A stretch of 64,000 nt of DNA. Source: Nematostella vectensis. Taxonomy: Eukaryota; Cnidaria; Anthozoa; Actiniaria; Edwardsiidae. Shown here in pieces: positions 61,078 to 64,000 of this stretch. The stretch's first letter is position 1; each line of letters opens with the position of its first letter. The stretch is taken from the NCBI RefSeq assembly GCF_932526225.1, contig NC_064039.1, positions 12,728,139 through 12,792,138 on the forward strand, written 5' to 3'. The notes below the pieces were generated by a model. It saw only the letters and a list, made by a program, of their open reading frames with translations. It was not told the DNA's origin and made no database searches. The position numbers were made by a program, and so were the translations under genes.

Positions 61078-61212
61078 CTACTTAGTAATCCACACCACCC
61101 TATTTACCATCTTCCATAAGTCACTCTTTACTCAATTACTATTTTACCTTTTGTTAGTTAATCATCAATGAACTTTGTACATATACTAGCTATAACATGC
61201 CATTGCAACTCA

Positions 61213-61262
61213 TTTATAACCTGAAGAAGGCAGGTATTGGCCTGCCGAAATATCGTTCTAAA
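61213..61262 (+). ncRNA. Hammerhead-ribozyme-like motif in PLE 3' tail
   Basis: Stem I outer TTTA and inner AAC, core CTGAAGA (61221-61227), stem II GGCAGG...CCTGCC, GAAA (61247-61250), four nucleotides TATC, then GTT and TAAA pairing back to stem I. Cleavage would follow the C at 61254. Same core and spacing as in the METTL15-intron elements, but with different stem sequences. Confidence 0.6.
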
Positions 61263-61290
61263 AAACATAAATCTGCGTTGTTGTCGACTT

Positions 61291-62489
61291 TTTCTTTTGA
61301 AGGTTTTATTAATTAATCAACTGTCGACGCAGACCACAAGGTCCGACGCACACCAGCAGATAGAGGCTGTCCGGTGGTTTCTTCCTACGTTTTTGTCTAT
61401 TTAGTCATCTAATGTATATAGTACGGTAAGGGGTTGAGTTGGACTTGTATTTATATATTTTTATGAAACTAAAGTTAGCCCATGCACCTCTTTTTAACAA
61501 ATTGTTTCAGTTTTAAAGATTACAGCACATTTTATTTCCAGTTGGTTTCCTGGATTTTATTATCCCAAAATCGCGAAAATTAGGTGATCTGGTTTTTACG
61601 AAAATAGGATAATCGTGAAAATAAAGTGTCGCGAAATATCGCCATCCCAAAATCGCTAAATTTTGACGTCGCGAAAATTAAGTGTTATAAGGTAGTATGT
61701 TACCAATGACTCTTTTTTACCGTTTACTTTCGATCGTCTTTTAAAAAGTATCATCATTTATCTTATGCTGAAACCTCAAACTGACAATTATATTAATAAA
61801 AAAATAAATATATCTAGGATATGTATCTTTATGTCATCGAAAATTTGACGTTGAATAATTAGTATTCTCCCTCTAAAAGTTCTTCCGATGATTAAAATGT
61901 ATGTTTTGTTTTGTTTCCATCAGCTTAATGTTTTCGTCTTGATTTCTATTATTGCTTGGAAACCTTTGTCTGCCCAATGTTAGTATTCTCGCTGATTGTT
62001 ATTGACGTTATTATGCTACTGGGACCAGGATGTTGGCGTACTTGTAGTGCCGGTTGTTGTCGGTGGTTCTTAAACTTTTGTTATACTACTAATATAATAA
62101 CAAATAATTGTGTTGTTGATGATGGTGGTGATAAAGATTGCAATTTTCTTGTTCTTGATGAGAATGATGATGATAATGTTGTCGCTACTTCAGTCTGCTG
62201 TTGTTAATGATGATGATTTTGTTGTTTTAATGATGTTGATGATTATGGTGTCTAGTATATGTGGTTGTTGTTGCTTTTTTTGTATGATTTATCAAAGGAC
62301 AGAGAGACACCATAGAACAGGCTGTTGATAATGATAATGGCGATTTAAATTATTGCTGATGCTTTTGTTGCTGCGCTTATTAAGGCCCATTGCAGTATAC
62401 ATTGAATTACGGGTCTGATGATGGCAATTTTGTTGTTTTTGTTGTTGTTTGCAGTTGATAGTGGTGATTTTTTTAATCGAGACAAGACA
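61291..62489. other. Intergenic or intronic, low-complexity, no exon recognised
   Basis: Contains the right TCGCGAAAATTA-type repeat (61560-61690) and GAT/GTT-rich low-complexity DNA at 62.1-62.3 kb. If the two exon-like segments on either side are one gene, this is intron. Confidence 0.4.
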
Positions 62490-62812
62490 TGATAAATGAT
62501 GAGTGCGTCCAAACGAGACATGATAGTTGATGTATGCGTCTGAACGAGACATTTCAGTTGATGTGTGCGTCCAAACGAGACATGATAGTTGAAGAGTGCG
62601 TCCAAACGAGACATGATAGTTGCAGTGTGCGTCCAAACGAGACATGATAGTTGATGCGTGGGTCTATACGAGAAATGACAGTTGATGTGTGCGTCCAAAC
62701 GAGACATGATAGTTGATGTGTGCGTCCAAACGATAAATGACAGTTGATGTGTGCGTCCAAGCGAGACATGCTAGTTGATGTGTGCGTCCAAACGAGAAAT
62801 GACAGTTGATGC
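62490..62812. repeat. 31-bp minisatellite, about 10 units
   Basis: Unit gtgtgcgtccaaacgagaca then tgatagttgat, with spacing exactly 31 bp between successive gcgtcc words. It creates a repetitive His/Thr/Leu ORF on the minus strand that is not a gene. Confidence 0.92.
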
Positions 62813-62878
62813 ATCCCCTCTTTCAGGCATCATCTTTTGATTGCCAACACCCTTTGTGATTTGCCTTTTGCCTTGTAG

Positions 62879-63004
62879 TCGCTGGGAGGGCGGAAAGAGT
62901 TTGAGATGGACGTTGTCAGAAATTGGTTGCACGCTAAGTCAGGCTGTACCCAAAGCGATGGTTCGAGATTCCGCTCGTGCGAATGGAGCTTTACGGCTGT
63001 GATG
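62879..63004 (+). CDS. Exon-like segment of an unidentified protein (42 codons, phase 0-0)
   Basis: Bounded by a good acceptor (TTGCCTTTTGCCTTGTAG) and donor (ATG/GTAAGAAATG). Open in phase 0: SLGGRKEFEMDVVRNWLHAK then SGCTQSDGSRFRSCEWSFTA VM. No stop over 126 nt and mixed composition, unlike the flanking repeats. I do not recognise the family. It cannot follow the 59353 exon directly (phase 1 would hit a TGA), so at least one exon between them is unseen, or they belong to different genes. Confidence 0.4.
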
Positions 63005-63467
63005 GTAAGAAATGTTTTGTTTATTTTATCACGTGGTAAGAAATGCTATGTTTATGCTATCACGTGGTAAGAAATGCTTTGTTTATGATATCACGTGGTA
63101 AGGAATGCCTTGTTTATGCTATCACGTGGTAAGAAATGCTTTGTTTATGCTATCACGTGGTAAGAAATGCTTTGTTTTTGCTATCACGTGGTAAGAAATG
63201 CTTTGTTTATGCTATCACGTGGTAAGAAATGCTTTGTTTATGCTATCACTTGGTAAGAAATGCTTTGTTTATGCTATCACGTGGTAAGAAATGCTTTGTT
63301 TATGCTATCACGTGGTAAGAAATGCTTTGTTTATGTTATCACGTGGTAAGAAATGCTTTGTTTTTGCTATCACGTGGTAAGAAATACTTTGTTCATGCTA
63401 TCACGTGGTAAGAAATGCTTTGTTTATGCTATCACGTGGTACGAAATGCTTTGTTTATGCTATCACG
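63005..63467 (+). repeat. 31-bp minisatellite reiterating a splice donor and a CACGTG E-box
   Basis: About 15 units of gtaagaaatgctttgtttat then gctatcacgtg. Thirteen units have a perfect CACGTG (first at 63030-63035); one has CACTTG and the last CACGAA. Each unit also contains GTAAGAAATG, identical to the donor at the end of the preceding exon-like segment. The array begins at that donor. Confidence 0.93.
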
Positions 63468-63734
63468 AAACAGAAACTGCGCTATGCATTTGTTTTTAGT
63501 AGGAGAAAATGAAAATATTACCAGATGTCATATACCGGGATACCCACATTGAAACCTAAAATCTCAACCTAGTGGCAGAAAGAAATCGTTTTTATTAATG
63601 CTCAAACTTTCTCGCGGCTACTCTGTCTCCAAAGGGGCACGTAACATAACACTTAATCTCCATGTCTATTTTCCTAATTCCACCATCTTTGCGCACATCA
63701 CATCTAAAAAATAATATGTAGCCTTAGGTCATTT

Positions 63735-63920
63735 ATATCAGAACACAATCATTGTTACCATCATCGCCATCATCATCATCACCACCTTAATCATCATCAT
63801 GACCATCATCAACAACAACAACACCACCAACATCACCATAATCACCACCAACATCACCATAATCACCATCACCACCACCATCACCATAATCACCATCACC
63901 ACCACCATCACCATTCGTCA
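63735..63920. repeat. (ATC/ACC)n-type trinucleotide-rich microsatellite
   Basis: Imperfect atcatcaccaccatcaccataa arrays without purity. No gene seen from here to the right edge. Confidence 0.85.
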
Positions 63921-64000
63921 ACATCATCATCATTGTCATCATAGATACCTTATTATGCCTCGAAGTACATCATTTAAGTTGATCATAGAAAACAGCATAA

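Larger units (their letters stand above)
59890..61290 (+). mobile_element. Penelope-like retroelement, 5'-truncated, with one nonsense codon
   Basis: Encodes an RT C-terminal half with YIDDIFVVWTEG, then LYSKPTDKHQHL and LRIRRICS, a basic linker, FRCGKNCLT and a GIY-YIG domain (VIYMIQCNRCNHQYIGETKR...), followed by a 3'UTR with the hammerhead-like motif. It is a different PLE family from the METTL15 intron pair, judged by low nucleotide similarity, but has the same domain order. Confidence 0.9.

Noticed and set aside
62292-62814. His/Thr/Leu-rich repetitive minus ORFs
   Set aside because: Translation of the 31-bp array; no start context or domain.

Overview
The window is a piece of an animal nuclear genome. 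It has intron-rich genes with consensus GT-AG splice sites, metazoan-only families (two Myc-type bHLH-zipper genes, a TAPP-type tandem PH protein, a 3BP2-like PH/SH2 adaptor, a secreted CUB-CUB-PAN protein) and many short transposons and minisatellites. AT-rich composition, moderate introns and abundant MITEs and Penelope-like elements fit a cnidarian, possibly a sea anemone such as Nematostella. That is inference from gene content, not a database match. All exon models were built by hand from splice consensus, reading phase and recalled family alignments.

Layout. 1-6.7 kb: no confident gene, one foldback element (2.87-3.92 kb) and one weak minus-strand ORF (4.94-5.32 kb). 6.7-16.2 kb: two Myc-family genes in the same orientation (minus). 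The first has two coding exons with Myc box I, box II, the acidic IDVV segment and bHLHZip. The second is a one-exon, 470-residue, divergent paralogue. 17.2-22.2 kb (minus): METTL15/RsmH-type mitochondrial rRNA methyltransferase in three coding exons. Its first intron carries a 38-bp repeat that copies the splice acceptor and a head-to-head inverted pair of Penelope-like elements between (AT)n tracts. 24.5-32.5 kb (plus): a 3BP2 (SH3BP2)-like adaptor, 5' end not found. Its last intron holds a 2.2-kb, 16-bp minisatellite between two SH2 exons. 33.7-35.7 kb: a DNA transposon-like element with internal satellites and a broken transposase-like ORF. 36.2-44.3 kb (plus): TAPP (PLEKHA1/2) homologue with a recent 1.17-kb tandem duplication that includes a whole phase-0 exon. 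45-47.7 kb: MITEs and a broken Penelope-like fragment. 48.4-53.7 kb (plus): complete CCT7, the TRiC/CCT chaperonin eta subunit. 54.2-57.8 kb (minus): secreted CUB-CUB-PAN protein. 59.3-63.5 kb: two exon-like segments of unidentified coding sequence, a Penelope-like element with a nonsense codon, and two arrays that both have a 31-bp period.

The genes do not form an operon or one pathway; they are ordinary neighbours. Two themes recur. Several minisatellites start at splice sites and reiterate the splice motif: acceptor in METTL15 intron 1, donor in the 63.0-kb array (which also repeats CACGTG about 13 times), and an array just before a CCT7 acceptor. Second, the Penelope-like copies carry hammerhead-ribozyme-like motifs whose stems covary between families. 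The best leads are these splice-site arrays, the hammerhead motifs, the duplicated TAPP exon, the paired Myc genes and the SH2 domain whose FLVR arginine is replaced by histidine.
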